Assembly: GCA_036417435.1 (NCBI GenBank)
Contig: CM070919.1
Location: forward strand, 29,761,318-29,825,317
Source of the DNA: Inia geoffrensis
Taxonomy: Eukaryota > Chordata > Mammalia > Artiodactyla > Iniidae
Length of the DNA: 64,000 nt
Reading direction: 5' to 3'
Position numbers and translations under genes: made by a program. This document shows positions 1-12,920 of the stretch, in pieces. Numbering within the stretch: position 1 is the stretch's first letter; each line of letters begins with the position of its first letter. The notes below the pieces were generated by a model that did no database searches, was not told the origin of the DNA, and was given only the letters and a program-made list of their open reading frames with translations.

Positions 1-1529
1 AGTTTATCCTTCTGCCAAATCAAGCTAAATATTTTTTCCCTGGTTTTCCTTTTTTTAAATTTCTATATTCATTGTCACTCAGCAGACCTGATGGTGTAAA
101 ACCTTGAACTTTGCATCCTCTAGTCACTTTTCCACCTTTTGCTGAAGCCCTTCTGGCTCCATCCCCGTTGCTCTGCATTGAGGGGCCCAGAGTGACTCAG
201 GGCCCAGAGCCCAAGGACGTCACCTGTCTGCTCCACCCGCAGGTGCCCCGCCTGGCATTTCAAAGGAATGCCACATTGGGCACAGCCAAACTCCCGAATC
301 ACTGGCTGCCTGGTGTTGCGCGATGATCAGAAATTGTCTATTCATATACCTTCTACTCTTCCTTGTGGGCATTAGTTTTTTTTTTAACCCAAATCACTAG
401 TGGTCTCTTTCTTATCACATGTCTAATCTTAATCCCATCCTTGATTTTATGCTGAACATCCATTAGTATAACGCACACTTATGGATTGACTCCTGTCTGT
501 CAGGGACATTCTGCAACTGGACACCGTGTCATTCACACCCTGGATGAACAAAACCGCTGACCATTAAGGCATTTTCATCTGGTAGACAAGATGGGAGTTT
601 CACAAACCACTAACCCAAAGAACAACGTGAGACTCTAAGAGAAATACATGGGAATGCTCTGAGGCTCCGAGCAGAGAGAAATAACACAGTTAAGTGCAAT
701 CAGAAAGGCTTCCTGCAAGAGATGTTACCGCCCAGCCTTGGAAAAGAGCAGGAAACATGGATAACAGCAAGTAGTTATATTGGGCTGACATTTATGTTTT
801 ATTTAGGGAAATTGTGGAAACGCTCAAGGTAGATTGTAGCCATCTCATGGAGCTCCAGGCATGAAAGAACCTAATAAATTCACTGGACTTGTTAGATGTG
901 GTTAATTTGCTCCCTTAATAATAAATATGGCTTTCATCATTCTATCTGCTAAACCCTTAATTAACACACAGCTAACTAAGGAATGCTAAAACGCAGTCTT
1001 CCACATACGGGGTTTCCTCATGTACCTAATAACTGACCCTTGAAAGGGCAAGTGTTGTTTCATTCTTTTTGGGTTATAAATCTTTCTAAGCTTCATAAAA
1101 CACATCCCACGATTATCAGTTTTCCCTCGACACATGAACTTACGATTTCTTTCACGTCCGAGACCAGTCTTCACATTTGAATCCCAGCCACCCCGCACGG
1201 AACAGGTGCCCAGCCACTGGCACACATATGGGAGGAGACGGCTCAGCCCGGTGCCAAGACGTCCCCAGGAGAAAACCCTGGGGATTATGGGGTCCCTTCT
1301 TCCACGTTGTCGCATGCATCTAGGCAGATCATGACATTTTACAAATACAGAATGGAAGTCTGGCATCTGAATCACTGAACCACTACCACGGATTTGTAAA
1401 GATTGCTCCTAATAAAGTAGTGAATGAACGCACTGGCCTCAAATTCCAATTCAGTGTCAACGGACTTGTTAATCTGAAAAATACTCAATATCCGCTCCTG
1501 CCCAAACAGTGGTAGCTTGTTGAATGTTT
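1..1529. other. unique sequence, no gene seen
   Basis: I see no recognisable repeat or gene in this stretch. Open frames are short, the longest being 129 codons on the minus strand at 986-1375, and none shows a known motif. Base composition is ordinary for AT-rich mammalian intergenic DNA, with a slightly more GC-rich patch at about 110-320. Confidence 0.5.
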
Positions 1530-1745
1530 GATATACAGCAGGTGCCATTTTTAGTACTTTTTCTAAGAGTTTATTTAATCTTCACAACAACCCACACCCC
1601 ACTCGAGAAAAGTACTATGATTAGACTCCCCCTTTTAAAATGAGACCACCAAGGCACAGAGAGGGGAAATAAGCCCATGGTGCAGCACAGCCATTCGCGA
1701 GGCAGGCTGGGATTCACACTCAGGGTCTGTGAGCTTAGCCAAGTG
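1530..1745 (+). repeat. MIR SINE (old tRNA-derived)
   Basis: The order of landmarks follows the MIR core: a tail of the type 'ttatttaatcttcacaacaa', then a degenerate 'aaaatgagaccaccaaggcacagagagg' region, then 'gctgggattcacactcagg'. MIR is an ancient mammalian SINE that no longer moves. The copy is heavily diverged, as expected, and no target-site duplication is visible. Confidence 0.75.
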
Positions 1746-1904
1746 CCCTGTTCTTTTGTGTAGCTCAGGAGTTGCCATTTCTTCTTATTACTTTAATCCA
1801 ATATTTCAACCAACTTTCATGTGCCCAACTCTGACCAAAATTTTGAATTCACCTCTCCAAATAAAGTAGAATAAGCAATGTTTTAAAAGTCCACACAGGC
1901 ACTA

Positions 1905-2000
1905 ACATTTGGTGGCTGTTTCCTAAGAGCCAGGCGATACCCTAAGTACTTTCCTGGAATCATTTCTCACGACAAACTCATGGTCTAGTCCTCTTTTCCC
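1905..2000 (+). repeat. possible MIR 3' fragment
   Basis: The segment contains 'gagccaggcgataccctaagt' followed by 'actttcctggaatcatttctca', which resembles the MIR segment around 'gtgccaggcactgtgctaagcgcttt'. It is short and diverged, so the call is weak. It could also be a scrap of L2. Confidence 0.35.
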
Positions 2001-4238
2001 TGCATTTCGTAAGTCTTAGATCCTGTTCCCTTATTTACCCTCTGATATAAACTGGCTGGCTCTTCACAAATGATAAAATATTTCCTAAAAATACCAAAAT
2101 TAGCCTGCATAATTTTTAAACAAGAAACCCTAGACTTTGTGATTAAATTAGAGATTAAAGATTATAGCTGGTTCTTTTATAAATGGAGAAAGGCTTCCTT
2201 TAAAATGGAGCAGGGAAAACCCATTTCACAGAGAATAAGAAACGAAAGTGCATTTTGATAAAAGTACGGAAATAACTACTAAGGACACGAAAACAAGCCA
2301 AACTGCTAGGACGTGTTCAGGTGTTAGCACGCATTTGATTGATCTTTAAGGGGGACCTGAGCGGAAAGGTCAATTTTTAAAACTAAAGTTCTTGACGGGC
2401 ACTAATCGAAAGATCAAGGGTTGGTGGAAAAGCTGACTTCAAAACATGATCGTCGAAACAAATCAGGATGCTCGGATGTTCCAGGCACCCAGGGCACAGT
2501 GGGTCCTCAGCTGCACCCTCTGCCTGGGCTGTTTTACACACAGATCTGTCAACACACAATTCTTACCTTTGAAGCCAGAAGCAGAGACACGGGTCGGCCC
2601 TCTCACCCGCCCTGAGATTGCCTCTCCACACGAGCTCGTGCAGGACACTGACTCTGCAAAGTTGGTGGAGAGAAATTCCAAGACGTCAGGGGAACTGAAA
2701 ACAGAAGGACTGGTTGGACTCTTGAAAACGATCTCACCCAACTTCATCAGATGCCAGGCAGCTGGGGCCCAGTGGGGAAAGGAGCTACCCAAGTTCACAT
2801 AACAAGCGAAGGGGCAGGTTCAGAACACAAGCCTCATCCCCTGACGCGGGCTTCGAGGAACCACACAACGGCAGAGCGGAGGGGGAGCTCGGCAAGCACC
2901 CCAGGGCTGCCTCCTCCGTGCCTGACCAGCGAGGACTTCAAGTAGATTGGATTCCTAGGAACGAGCCCACACCCAGGCCGGGAGAGGCCCTCGCGATCAC
3001 TAAGGAGACCATCAACATCCCCGGGCTTTGCACGGGCCTCCCCGCTCCCAGGCAATTGCAGAGATGCTTCACCTGTTCTCACAGAAGCCCCAGCTCACCT
3101 GCTGCTGAACCTGCTCGCTGGCTCCTAATAATTAGCTCCTGGGAGACCCGTATCCTATTTGGCAAACCCCAGCCTTCAACAACCTCTGCAGAGACCCTCC
3201 CAGGCCTCCAGTGCCGTTTTGTCCAACTGTTCTTAAGAACCATCTCCCTTGGGCGGTTCATTTTCCCCTGGTCTCCTGAGTGGCCCCTGGAGGAGGGCTT
3301 CGTCACCAGTGAACGAGGCACCCATCAACATCTTGTACCAGCGACAAACCCTAAATGCATCTGATGCGCCGTGGAAGAGGAGGTGGCCAAGCGGATGGAG
3401 AAAGGGCAGAATTTCCAGCAGCCGTTACAGAAACAGCGCAGCCAATTAAGAGGCCAGCTGCAACGAGGCAAAGATACAATCTGGTGCATTAATAACTCTG
3501 TATTGTGCATTTTTAGGAAAACAGATTTGCCTTTTACCTGCTGATTTGGTGATAAAGATTTAAAGAGAGCTGGCCAACTAACCCCCGCCCCCACCCCCGT
3601 TAAGTCCCTCCCCTCTCCAGTGTGTTGTAACCGAATCCTCTCACACTCTACACGCGGCTCGGGCATCCTGTAAGTGCCTTTTGTACAGCTGGTCTTCTCC
3701 AGTTGAGGTCAAAGAGCTTGCCCAAAATAGTTCTCAGGAGAAGAATTAGATTTAATAAGGAGAGAAAACTAAAGGAAAAATTGCATCCATGGAAATAGCT
3801 GCACCGCGTGTGAATACAGAAACTATTTCAGGGACTAGGAACAGATTACCACAGAGTTAGCATCGGTGTTTCACGTCTTAGCATAGCTGTGGGTGGGGGG
3901 CAAAGCTGCCTAGGTTCCCAGGGCTCTGGCAGCCTCGGGCAGGGGAAACACACCACCCTTATGTCAAGGACTGAACGTGAGCAAACCCTCACTGAATAAA
4001 GCCCTATTTTATATTAGAGCCTGAAAGCGCTTCCAGTTCAGCCCAAGCCCTCATCTGTGGCAGAGTAAAAAACAGAATGTTTGATTATCCTTAAACGCCT
4101 GCCTGCCAGGTTTTGCCCATCTCAGTAAATGGCAGCATCATCCACCCAAGTGGATTTAAGTTGCTGAAAATACAGACCTAGATTTTTCCCTTCATTCTTC
4201 CTTTTTCGAATTCCTCAGTAAATCCTGGTCATTTTATT
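2001..4238. other. unique sequence, no gene seen
   Basis: No known repeat or coding exon is recognised. The part from about 2430 to 3380 is richer in GC than its surroundings and has overlapping short open frames on both strands (148 codons plus at 2918-3364), but none has a recognisable domain. A smoother, well-ordered segment at 3380-3560 is listed separately as a possible conserved non-coding element. Confidence 0.45.
3380..3560. promoter_or_regulatory. candidate conserved non-coding element
   Basis: This stretch matches no repeat I know. It holds several homeodomain-like ATTA/TAAT cores (in ccaattaag and gcattaataac) and has a balanced composition. It lies in unique sequence. This is an inference from texture only, because conservation cannot be seen in one genome. 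Confidence 0.2.
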
Positions 4239-4252
4239 CCCCAAACATTTTC

Positions 4253-4461
4253 TTTTTTTTTTTTTTTGTGGTACGTGGGCCCCTCACTGTTGTGGCCTCT
4301 CCCGTTGCGGAGCACAGGCTCCGGATGCACAGGCTCAGTGGCCATGGCTCACGGGCCCAGCTGCTCCACGGCACGTGGGGTCTTCCCGGACCGGGGCACG
4401 AACCCGCATCCCCTGCATCGGCAGGTGGACTCGCAACCACTGCGCCACCAGGAAAGTCAGC
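4253..4461 (-). mobile_element. CHR-2-type SINE with target-site duplication
   Basis: This is a full-length short CHR SINE inserted in minus orientation. On the plus strand it starts as a poly-T (the A tail, about 4253-4267), runs through the tail-proximal 'gtggtacgtgggcc', and ends at the tRNA-related head 'caccaggaaagtcag'. The head carries a Pol III B-box-like segment. Direct repeats 'ccccaaacat' flank the copy at 4239-4248 and 4462-4471. The family moves by L1-supplied reverse transcription. The duplication is intact, so the insertion is not very old. Confidence 0.93.
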
Positions 4462-4524
4462 CCCCAAACATATTTTTAATTGTCTGATTCTCTGTATGTC
4501 CACTGGCTTCACCCTCGTTCAGGC

Positions 4525-4930
4525 TGACATCATCTCTGCCCTGAACAATCACAAAGCTCCCGATGCTTCACAGCCTCTTGGGTACCACCAGCTGATACTA
4601 TCTCCCTCGTCCTTTGCCATCTTCTCACCGTCCGCCCACCATGTATATCTCACATGTGAGTCAAAGTCATTCCTCATCTGAAAACCGCTCAGCAGCTTCC
4701 TGTTATCTTTAGAATAAAACCCAAACTCCCAATCGTAGCCGCTAAGCCCCCTGTGCCTGGTGCTGCAGACCCCCCCAACCTGCCCACCAGGCACCCCCTA
4801 TGCACCCCCAATGCTCCGAGCACCTCACTTCGTCCCATGTCTGGCTCCCCAAACAAGTCCCCAGGGCGAGTGAGTGACAGCCTTTGCACATGTCTCACCA
4901 GCATGTGCAGAAAGCTGGCCCAACCCTGAG
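4525..4930 (+). repeat. L2 LINE 3' fragment
   Basis: The order of segments follows the L2 3' region: 'ttagaataaaacccaaactcc', then a C-rich stretch with 'caccaggcaccccctatgc', then 'cctttgcacatgtctcaccagcatgtgc', corresponding to the 'gcctttgcacttgctgttcc' part of L2. L2 is an extinct LINE that mobilised MIR. No reading frame survives. Confidence 0.6.
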
Positions 4931-5849
4931 GTATTGGAAGAAAGCACACAAACTTGGGCACTTCAAGGCTCCACTGCAGGGAAAACGAACAAGAGGCTGT
5001 CAGCACTGCTCTGGCTTTGCGGGAGAAGGCATGCAGTGGTGACACCCGCACTCCCAGGAGGGAACAAGGGTGTGTATCAGGAGCTCCCATAGACGAGGTC
5101 TAAGCCAGTGTCAGAATCCCCAGCCCGGGTGATTGGTGAATGCATTTCCCTCCTGAAGCCAGTCAGTAAGAAGAGGAGAAGGTTGGACAGCTTCAAATGT
5201 GAAGACAGCAACAAGACTTCGGGTATCAGAAAACAGTCAAGGAAACCTAATGCCACCAAAGGCATGAGGTTTCCTAACAATAATTTTCTATAACTGATAC
5301 CAAAGAATGGAGATCTTTGAATTGCCTGAAAAAGAATGGAAAAGAATTGATTTATCCCTGTGGTGCAAGAATGTTTCAAGACACACAAACCAGGTCCTGT
5401 ATTTTCAGCTGACCATGTGTTGGTCAAATGGCAGGTAACCTGTTATTTACCAGAGCCCAGTAACTGACAATTACTATTCTCTTGGGTGAGCTAGTTTAGA
5501 CAAAAAAATAAAAGGCATGCATGGAGGGAAGAAAAAAGAAAGATACCATTGGGAATAGTAGAGTAGTAAAAACCTCCAAAAAAAATCATCTCCTCCCTAA
5601 AAGCAAAGCAAACACTGGCAAAATTGTCAACTTTACCAGAATTCTGGAAATCAACCAAACACTTGAAACAATGTTTCACATGAAAATATGTTCCACATTA
5701 TTAGCTATGCAGGAAAGTAACTGTGAACCAAAACCACAGTGACAGACTACTTCTTGCCGAAGTGCTGCAGCCACTTTGGGAAACAGTTTGTCAATTACTC
5801 AAACAGTCACTGTGGAAATAGAAAAAAATGAGACTATTTTCCAAATTAT
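4931..5849. other. unassigned sequence
   Basis: No gene is recognised. Part of it (about 5760-5830, 'gcagccactttgggaaacag') looks like the L1 segment near the 3' end of ORF2, so the right half may be a rearranged L1 scrap linked to the L1 that follows. The left half looks unique and includes open frames under 135 codons without motifs. Confidence 0.4.
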
Positions 5850-8003
5850 TTCCTTGTCAAGGATAGCCATAATACATATCAAAACCTGGCAAGAGCATTA
5901 CAAGGAAAAAAAAGTGTGTCAATACTCTCATGAACATAAAATCAAAAATCTAAAAAAATTAGCTAAAACAAACTAGCAACACACACACAACACACACAGT
6001 CCCACACATCATAGCCAAGTGAGATTATTCCAAGAAGATTTATTCCAAGTTTTGTGTTACATTTGAAAATCTAAATCAATGTAATTGACCACATTAACAG
6101 AATATAGGAGAAAAAACATACAATTCATTACCTCAATAGATACAGAAAATAAGTATTTGAAAAATTTGACACTCACTTGTAATAAGCATATCAGCAAACA
6201 GAGGTACAAGGAAACTCCTCTAATCTGATAAAATTACTCTCAAAAAGAAAATCTAATAATAATACCTTAATGTTGAAATAGTGAACTCTTTTTCTTGGAG
6301 GTTGAGGACAAAGCAAGGATGCTATGTTTACCACCTTCACACAACATAGTAATGGTGATCTTAACTAGCGCAATAAAAAAAGAAAAAATTAAAAGTACCA
6401 AAATTGGAAAAGAAGTAAAATTGTCTTTCATAGCATGACTGTGTACATAGATAATATGCCAATATCTTCACAAATATAAACTCAGCAATCCCTCAAAAAA
6501 TTAATATGCATAATCTAGCAATATATTCAAAAAGATAACACATAGTGACCACGTGAAGTTTATTCAAAATGGCAAAATAAAAAAGAATCTACAGAAACTA
6601 TTTGAATTAACAAGTGAATTTAGGAAAATCTCTGAATACAAAGTCAATACAGTTATGTCAAATTAGCTTTTCTACAATAGCTAGCCACAGACACTACAAA
6701 ATGAAACTTTACAAGTGATACCTCCTGTGATAACATCACAAATACCTAATAGCTGGGGGAAAATAATCTAAGGCAAGATGTGAAAGACCTCTAAACAAAA
6801 ATTACAATACATTGCTGAGAAAAATTAAAGAACACGTAAATAAATGGAGAGATGATCCCTGCCCATGTATTAAAACTGTTAATTGTGTTATGATGTAAAT
6901 TCTACCCAAGTTGACCGATATATGCAATGCAATTCCTATCAAAGTTTCTCAGGTTTTTCAGAGAGATTAACAAATTGATTCCAAAATTTACATGAAAATG
7001 CGGAGGATCTGAAAGAGCTAAGAAAAACCCTGAAGTAGAAGTATAATATCAGAAAATACACACTACTAGTTTTAATGACTTACTAGAAAATGGACAGTGT
7101 GAGATTTGTACAAAGAGTAAATAAACTGACCAATGGGACAAAATTAAGTATAGAGGTAAACACATTTATATATCGTTATTTGATTTATAACAAGGGCAGA
7201 ATGCAAGTCAGTGGGGAAAGAACGACCCATTCAACAAATGATGTTCAAGAATTTGGGTAATCTTTTAAAAAAATTAAAAGAAACTTGATCCCTACCTCAC
7301 ACATACACAGAAATTAATTTGAGGTGAATCATTAATCTAAATGGGAAGTTAAAATGATCAGACTTCTAGAAGAAAGCTTTGAAGAATATCTTTATGAACT
7401 TGAGGTAGGTAATACTTTCTTAAAGGACAAAAAATACATTAAAGAAAAAAATGATAAATCAGAGTTCATTAAAATTAAGAATTTCTGGTCAACAAAATAT
7501 ATCATTGTAATAAATAACAGGCAAAATAGTGGAGAAAACATTCACAATTCTTATATTTGATAAAGAACACATCCAGAAGAGATAAATACCACCAATTAAT
7601 CCATAAGAAAACAATAATTTTTTACATTGCCAAAAGGCAATATAAAACAGGTGTGCCACCAAAAAATGTATCCAAATAACCAATTCACATGTAAAGGCAA
7701 ATAGGCAAATAGCTAACCGTATGTCCACCTAACAATCCAGCAGTTCCACTGCTAGGTATACAGCCTAGAAAAACAAGTGTCTTTGAACCAGAAATATACG
7801 TACATGTCCACAGTGGCTTCACCCACCCACTAAATACATGCTATAGAATCTCACCCTTATGAAGTTCAGAACAGGCAAACTATTCTATGCTGATAGAAAT
7901 AAGAAAACTGATCAATGGCCAGATCATGAACGGGAGAAGGCATCGGGGAGCCTTCTAGGGTGATGGAAATGTTCCCTATCCGGGTGTTGCTTACGTGTGT
8001 GCG

Positions 8004-8045
<42 letters not shown>

Positions 8046-8125
8046 CTCATAGAGTTATAACCTAATATTGGTATATATTTTGTATTTAAATTATATCTCA
8101 CTGTTAAAATTAAAAAGTACCTTCT
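5850..8125 (+). mobile_element. old L1 LINE, ORF2 and 3' UTR remnant
   Basis: The sequence tracks L1 ORF2 from the reverse transcriptase region to the 3' UTR. Landmarks in order are 'aatgtaattgaccacattaacag' near 6078, a segment like the YxDD region near 6430, 'tgcaatgcaattcctatcaaa' near 6926, the C-terminal part in a 68-codon open frame at 7354-7560, 'cagcagttccactgctaggtat' near 7738, and the 3' UTR 'ggtgatggaaatgttccctatc' near 7960. Frames are broken by many stops and indels, so it is a dead, old L1M-type copy. A TG array lies in its 3' UTR. Confidence 0.85.
7992..8041. repeat. (TG)n microsatellite inside L1 3' UTR
   Basis: A run of TG with a few GC steps at its left end is about 50 bp long. 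It sits where the L1M 3' UTR normally has a 'gtggttacacgggtgtatac' segment, so it probably grew from that seed. Length variation between individuals is likely. Confidence 0.95.
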
Positions 8126-9500
8126 CCATTATCGTATTTCTAAAACCTTCCATTCTTTTGGCCTGTTCCACACTCTGGGCTCAGGCCTGAATACTTCTGA
8201 AGTCTTAATTAAAAAACAATTCCTGTCCTAATGAATGGTTCCTGTGAATTACTGGGGTATTCCTTCCATTGTTACCATTTCTTTTATTTGAGGGTTTTTT
8301 TCCCACTATACTGCTCAATGTTTTCTATATCACCTGATTTGCTTTTGGGGCCATATTCATTTACCCTCTAGTTTCAGTGTTAAAACCTTTGGCTTAGATA
8401 TGTATTTCTCCATATATTGTCATCTTTACCCTTCTCCAAAACTTAAACTCAGCATTTCAAGATCCTAAACCCTGACTCAGAAAATAAAATCTCAATTCTC
8501 CATTTCCCAGAGTTTGGATGAGAAGGAGTCTGAAAAACTGCACTTTTAGGCACCAGACAGAGTTAACCAAAACCCAAAAGCATGAAAAAATGGAGGTGGT
8601 TACACAAATGATCTGGAATGAAAAAGATTGGAGTAAACACAAACTAATCTCTTCTATGGAAATATACTCTATTAACAGAAATCGCCTCTAATGCACTGGA
8701 GAACAGGCACTTTCGTAGGACACGCAAAGAATGTTTCACTAATGTCTCTATCACCAATATCCCAAGCACACCAACATAAATTGCCTAAAAACACAAAAAA
8801 TCTTATGATGATTACGTGAAATTCTCATCTTTCAAGATTTCACATATACACATAAACTAAAATAACTGACAGAGAGATTTCTCAGTCTGACTCAAAAATA
8901 AATAATACAAAAGCATTCTTCCCAAGTCCTTTGAAACCGGCTCAAGGCCGACACCTCTCGCTGTGCCTAACGTTACAGAAACCTATAAGCCAATAACACC
9001 ACCCATATTAAATATATAAAAATCAATTCCAATGCCCTGTGGTACTTCCGAAGTCCCAACGTGCAACTGGAAATATACAAGAAAATACTGCCTGCTCCCC
9101 AATGTCCTTCAGATTTTTGTCTGATTTATTCTGGCAAGTCAGTTGTGCCCACCTGCACCAGAGACATCAGAAAGCCGTCAGCAAGTCTGATGGTCTTTGG
9201 CAAGCTCACAGTCAGGCTCTTCGTCCAGAGGCCAAGGCCAGCACTCAGGTGGCCACACCAGGCCTCCATGGCACTACAGCTACAGGGGGAAATCACCTGC
9301 TACCCCAGTCCTTCTGGCCACTGGTCCAGCAACAGGCTGTGACCCACTGTCCAGTGCTTACGTCCTTCCTTCATTATGGGGGACATGGGATGCTTTTACT
9401 CTCTCTGAGAGCTCCTATTAACCCAATGATATACAGCTATATAGTTGAGGGCAACTTTAACCTCTCCTCTTTCGATACGTATGTTTATAGCTGGCAGATT
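8126..9500. other. unassigned sequence
   Basis: No gene or confident repeat is seen. The first 900 bp are AT-rich. The segment 9040-9400 is more GC-rich and has overlapping plus-strand frames (155 codons at 9039-9506 and 93 codons at 9061-9342), but none shows a known domain and the longest runs into an L1. Confidence 0.4.
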
Positions 9501-10433
9501 TTTTAATTGAAGTATAGTTGATTAACAATATTGTGTTGGTTTCAGGTGTACAGCAAAGTGATTCAGTTATTTTTTTAGGTTATATCCCATTATAGGTTAT
9601 AAGATATTGAGTATAATTCCCAGTGCTGTACAGTAAATCCTGGTTGCTTATCTATTTTACGTGTAGTAGTTTGTATCTGTTAATCCCATACTCCTAATTT
9701 GTCCCTCTCTCCCTCCCTCTCCACTTTGGTAACCGTAAGTTTGTTTTCTATGTCTGTAAGTCTGTTTCTGTTTTGTATATAGATTCATTTGTGTTATTTT
9801 TAGATTCCACATATAAGTGGTATCATCTAGTATTTGTCTTTCTCTGTCTGACTTACTTCATGAAGTATAATATTCTCTATGTCCATCCATGTTGCTGCAA
9901 ATGGCAATACTTCGTTCTTTTTTAAGGCCGAGTAGTAGCCCAGTGTATATATGTACCACATCTTCTTTATTCATTCATCTGTCAATGGACACTTAGGTTT
10001 CTTCCATGTCTTGGCTATTGTGAATAGTGCTGCAATGAACATTGGTGTGCATGTATCTTTTCAAATTAGAGTTTTTGTTTTTCCCAGATGTATACCCAGG
10101 AGTGGGATTGCTGGATCATATGGTAGCTCTATTTTTAGTTTTTTAAGAACCTCCATACTGTTTTCCATAGTGGCTACACCAATTTACATTTTCATCAACA
10201 GTGTAGGAGGGTTCTCTTTTCTCCACACCCTCTCCATCATTTATTATTTGTAGACTTTTTGATGACGGCCACTCTGACTGGTGTGAGGTGACACCTTGTT
10301 GTAGTTTTGATTTGCATTTCTCTAATAATTACGATGTTGAGCATCTTTTCATGTGCCTGTTGGCCTTCCGTATGTCTTCTTTGGAGAAATGTCTACTTAG
10401 GTCTTCTGTATCATTCTAATACAGATGCACAGA
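9501..10433 (-). mobile_element. 5'-truncated L1 LINE, ORF2 end plus 3' UTR
   Basis: Read on the plus strand, this begins with the reverse of an artiodactyl/cetacean L1 3' end ('ttaattgaagtatagttga'). It continues through 'tctatgtccatccatgttgctg', 'tatggtagctctatttttag' and 'ttgatttgcatttctc', which are landmarks of the L1 ORF2 C-terminus and 3' UTR in reverse. Frames are broken. Only the last part of the element is present, as usual after incomplete reverse transcription. Confidence 0.9.
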
Positions 10434-11929
10434 AAGTTTAATGAAAAATGATAAATGAACCTTTACATTTTCAGCCTAAATCACAGATAAAGAAGAGAAT
10501 GTGGCTATATCCAGTACTATCAACCAAAAAAGGATTTGCTACTTATAGTATTTAGGGGGGCACTGACTAATCAGAGAATAAGCAGTTATAAAGATAAATT
10601 TTATTGGAGCCAAAACCTACTCAACAGCTCCCCTGCAGGCAAACTCAAGAGAATCACCTCAAAGCCAGACATGTGAGCCCTAATACAGCCTCTGGGTCAG
10701 CTTCAGTATCTTATCCCAGCCCATCCCAACCCCCATGCGGTTGAAATGTATACACAATAAAAATATTTGAGGCTCTATGTATTGCTATGATTCATATTGT
10801 TTGGGGTGTAAATAGTCCCCGTTGACATTGAGAAATTAGTACTCAGGTACTTATCCGAGAAGGTCCACTCACCTTCACTAACCATAGATTTCCCCTCATT
10901 TCCTGGTTGACATCAATTTTGCTTGTGCTAATCACACCTCTAGCCTCACTGTGTCGGATGTGGAAGTTACCTCTCCAGTTGTGGGCATGCAATCTGGTAA
11001 AGGGAAACAGGTTGTTTCCCCACTAGAAGCTCAATAACTCATTCAGGGATCTCTATCTTGTTAGCACTGTGATTTAAGCAACTGAGAAGACTGTCTCTGA
11101 CCTTATGTTCCCAGATGGCACACAAAAAGGATAGAAATTTCTGGAACTCCTCTGCTGTCCTGCATTTCCGTCAGCCTGGATTTACCTAAACCACCCAAGA
11201 GTTGGGTTCCTATCCAATATTTAAACCACTCAGGCAAAGGAGTTTGCTCGACCTGTCTTTTTGACAGGTTATGAAAGGGCTGTCTGTGTTTATCCACATC
11301 CTCTTTTCTGATTCTAACTTAAGTTTGGGAAAGATAACAAGGGCTACCATAAAAATAAAGCACAAAATAGAGAGGTCACAGTAGGAGAAACTAGAAGCGG
11401 GGGGACATTTGCCAAGCCACTGAGAATTCAGGTTTGGTTTAGGCAGAAGCCACAGCTAGAGGGAGAAAAAAGCAGTAGAGATTCTGGTTTCCACAAGGAG
11501 CTGGCATGTCATAACTGGAGTCTGGGTGGGCATCAACACAGCCAGTCTCCTCTCAAGATGTTTGCGAACTTCTGAATCAATGCAAAGCAGGAGGCTAAGG
11601 CATTAAGTAGAAAAATCTGTGAAGGAGTAGAAGAAAGATGTCCATAGTCTCTGTGTTAGGGAGACAAAGACCCACCAGGCTCTCAGTAAAGATGTCATTA
11701 AAGAAAATGAGGTAATGAACCAAGAAAAAGGATCCGGGAAACAAGAGCAAGAATGTATCCTACAAGGAAGGAGGTGATGATGAACCTAGGTCGAGGGCTG
11801 TGCAGTAGCGCTGGAGAGCACCTGGCCCAGACTGGAACAGAAATCTCTAGAAAGAGATTTTCCCCGGGGATGGAAATGGTAGAACATTTGGTACATTTGA
11901 ATAGCTGGAAAATATCCTTGACAGACATT
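10434..11929. other. unassigned sequence
   Basis: No gene is recognised, and the longest frames are 76 codons or less. The right half (from about 11380) is purine-rich and may be the upstream part of the old LINE-like 3' end that follows, but I cannot place it on a known consensus. Confidence 0.35.
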
Positions 11930-12415
11930 TAGCACATATGTTAGAGCACTGCAAAGACAAATGTTATTGAAGGGAGCATAAAAGGAATATACTAAAACTG
12001 AGGCAAGTACTTCCTCCAGGAAAAATTAAAAGGTGCATGAGCCCACCACTTTGTTCAACCAGGAACATTAGTAAAAATCTGGCTATCGCTTCAAAAAATG
12101 CGACGTAGGAATATTAAAAGCATGGAAAGAGAAAACTTGTGACTGAGGGGGATGCATAATGAGCTAAATCTTCATCCATCATAGAAGGAAACCAATAAAT
12201 AATACCTAAAATGGAAATGTGTTAAAGCAGCAAAGCACAGTACTTAGAAATAAAGACCTAATTAACATAAGAACAAAAATAGTTGACATATACTGTCTAG
12301 ATGGGGATGAGGGAGGCGTAGTGTGAATGACTGGTAGCTTTATTATAAGGCTTCTAATACTATTGACTTTTAAACTATGTCAATGTACAAACTTAATTTT
12401 AAAAAAATAAGAATT
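11930..12415 (+). repeat. possible L1M 3' UTR fragment
   Basis: The last 110 bp ('gatggggatgagggaggcgt', then a T-rich part ending in 'aattttaaaaaaataag') resemble the end of old L1M 3' UTRs: a purine-rich tract, a short T-rich stretch and an A-rich tail. The upstream part is purine-rich without landmarks. The call is weak. Confidence 0.4.
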
Positions 12416-12794
12416 AGCATATTTTTAAATGTCATGAAATAACTGTATACACATTTCCATTGAAAATTAACAAAATAAATTTTAATTCCCAAGGAAGTCA
12501 ACTTCCCTTATGTAAGAATATGAGTTGTACAGAAGAACTAAAAGGGATTTTAATATATGTTGTGTAGAATGTGTATTTACACAGCAGCTGAGAACGGAAA
12601 AAGTTCTATTTCTTGGATCTCAATTGCAATAATGTACACCTTGAGATTTCTGGAAAGTAATTGCTTGCAAAACCAACAAAACACCCAAGACACAAATTAT
12701 GTTTAACAAAGCCTGGCTTTTTACATTGCACCATATAATCACTGTATTTGAAGTCTTCAATGTAATGATACAAGTATCTTTCTGTGAACTTTCA

Positions 12795-12920
12795 TACGTT
12801 TTTTTCAACAAATATATATTGACCCCCCTACTAACTGCCATGCACTTGCTAAATACTTAAGAGTACAAAGATAAAGCTGAAAAATAGCTCTTGCTGTCAG
12901 GAAGCCCATGGAAACGCACA
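12795..12920 (-). repeat. L2 LINE 3' end
   Basis: On the plus strand, 'ttcaacaaatatatattgac' followed by 'actgccatgcacttgctaaatac' is the reverse complement of the L2 terminus (caataaatatttgttgaa). The match then fades through 'gctcttgctgtcaggaagcc', equivalent to the L2 'gccctcatggagc' segment. Confidence 0.75.
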
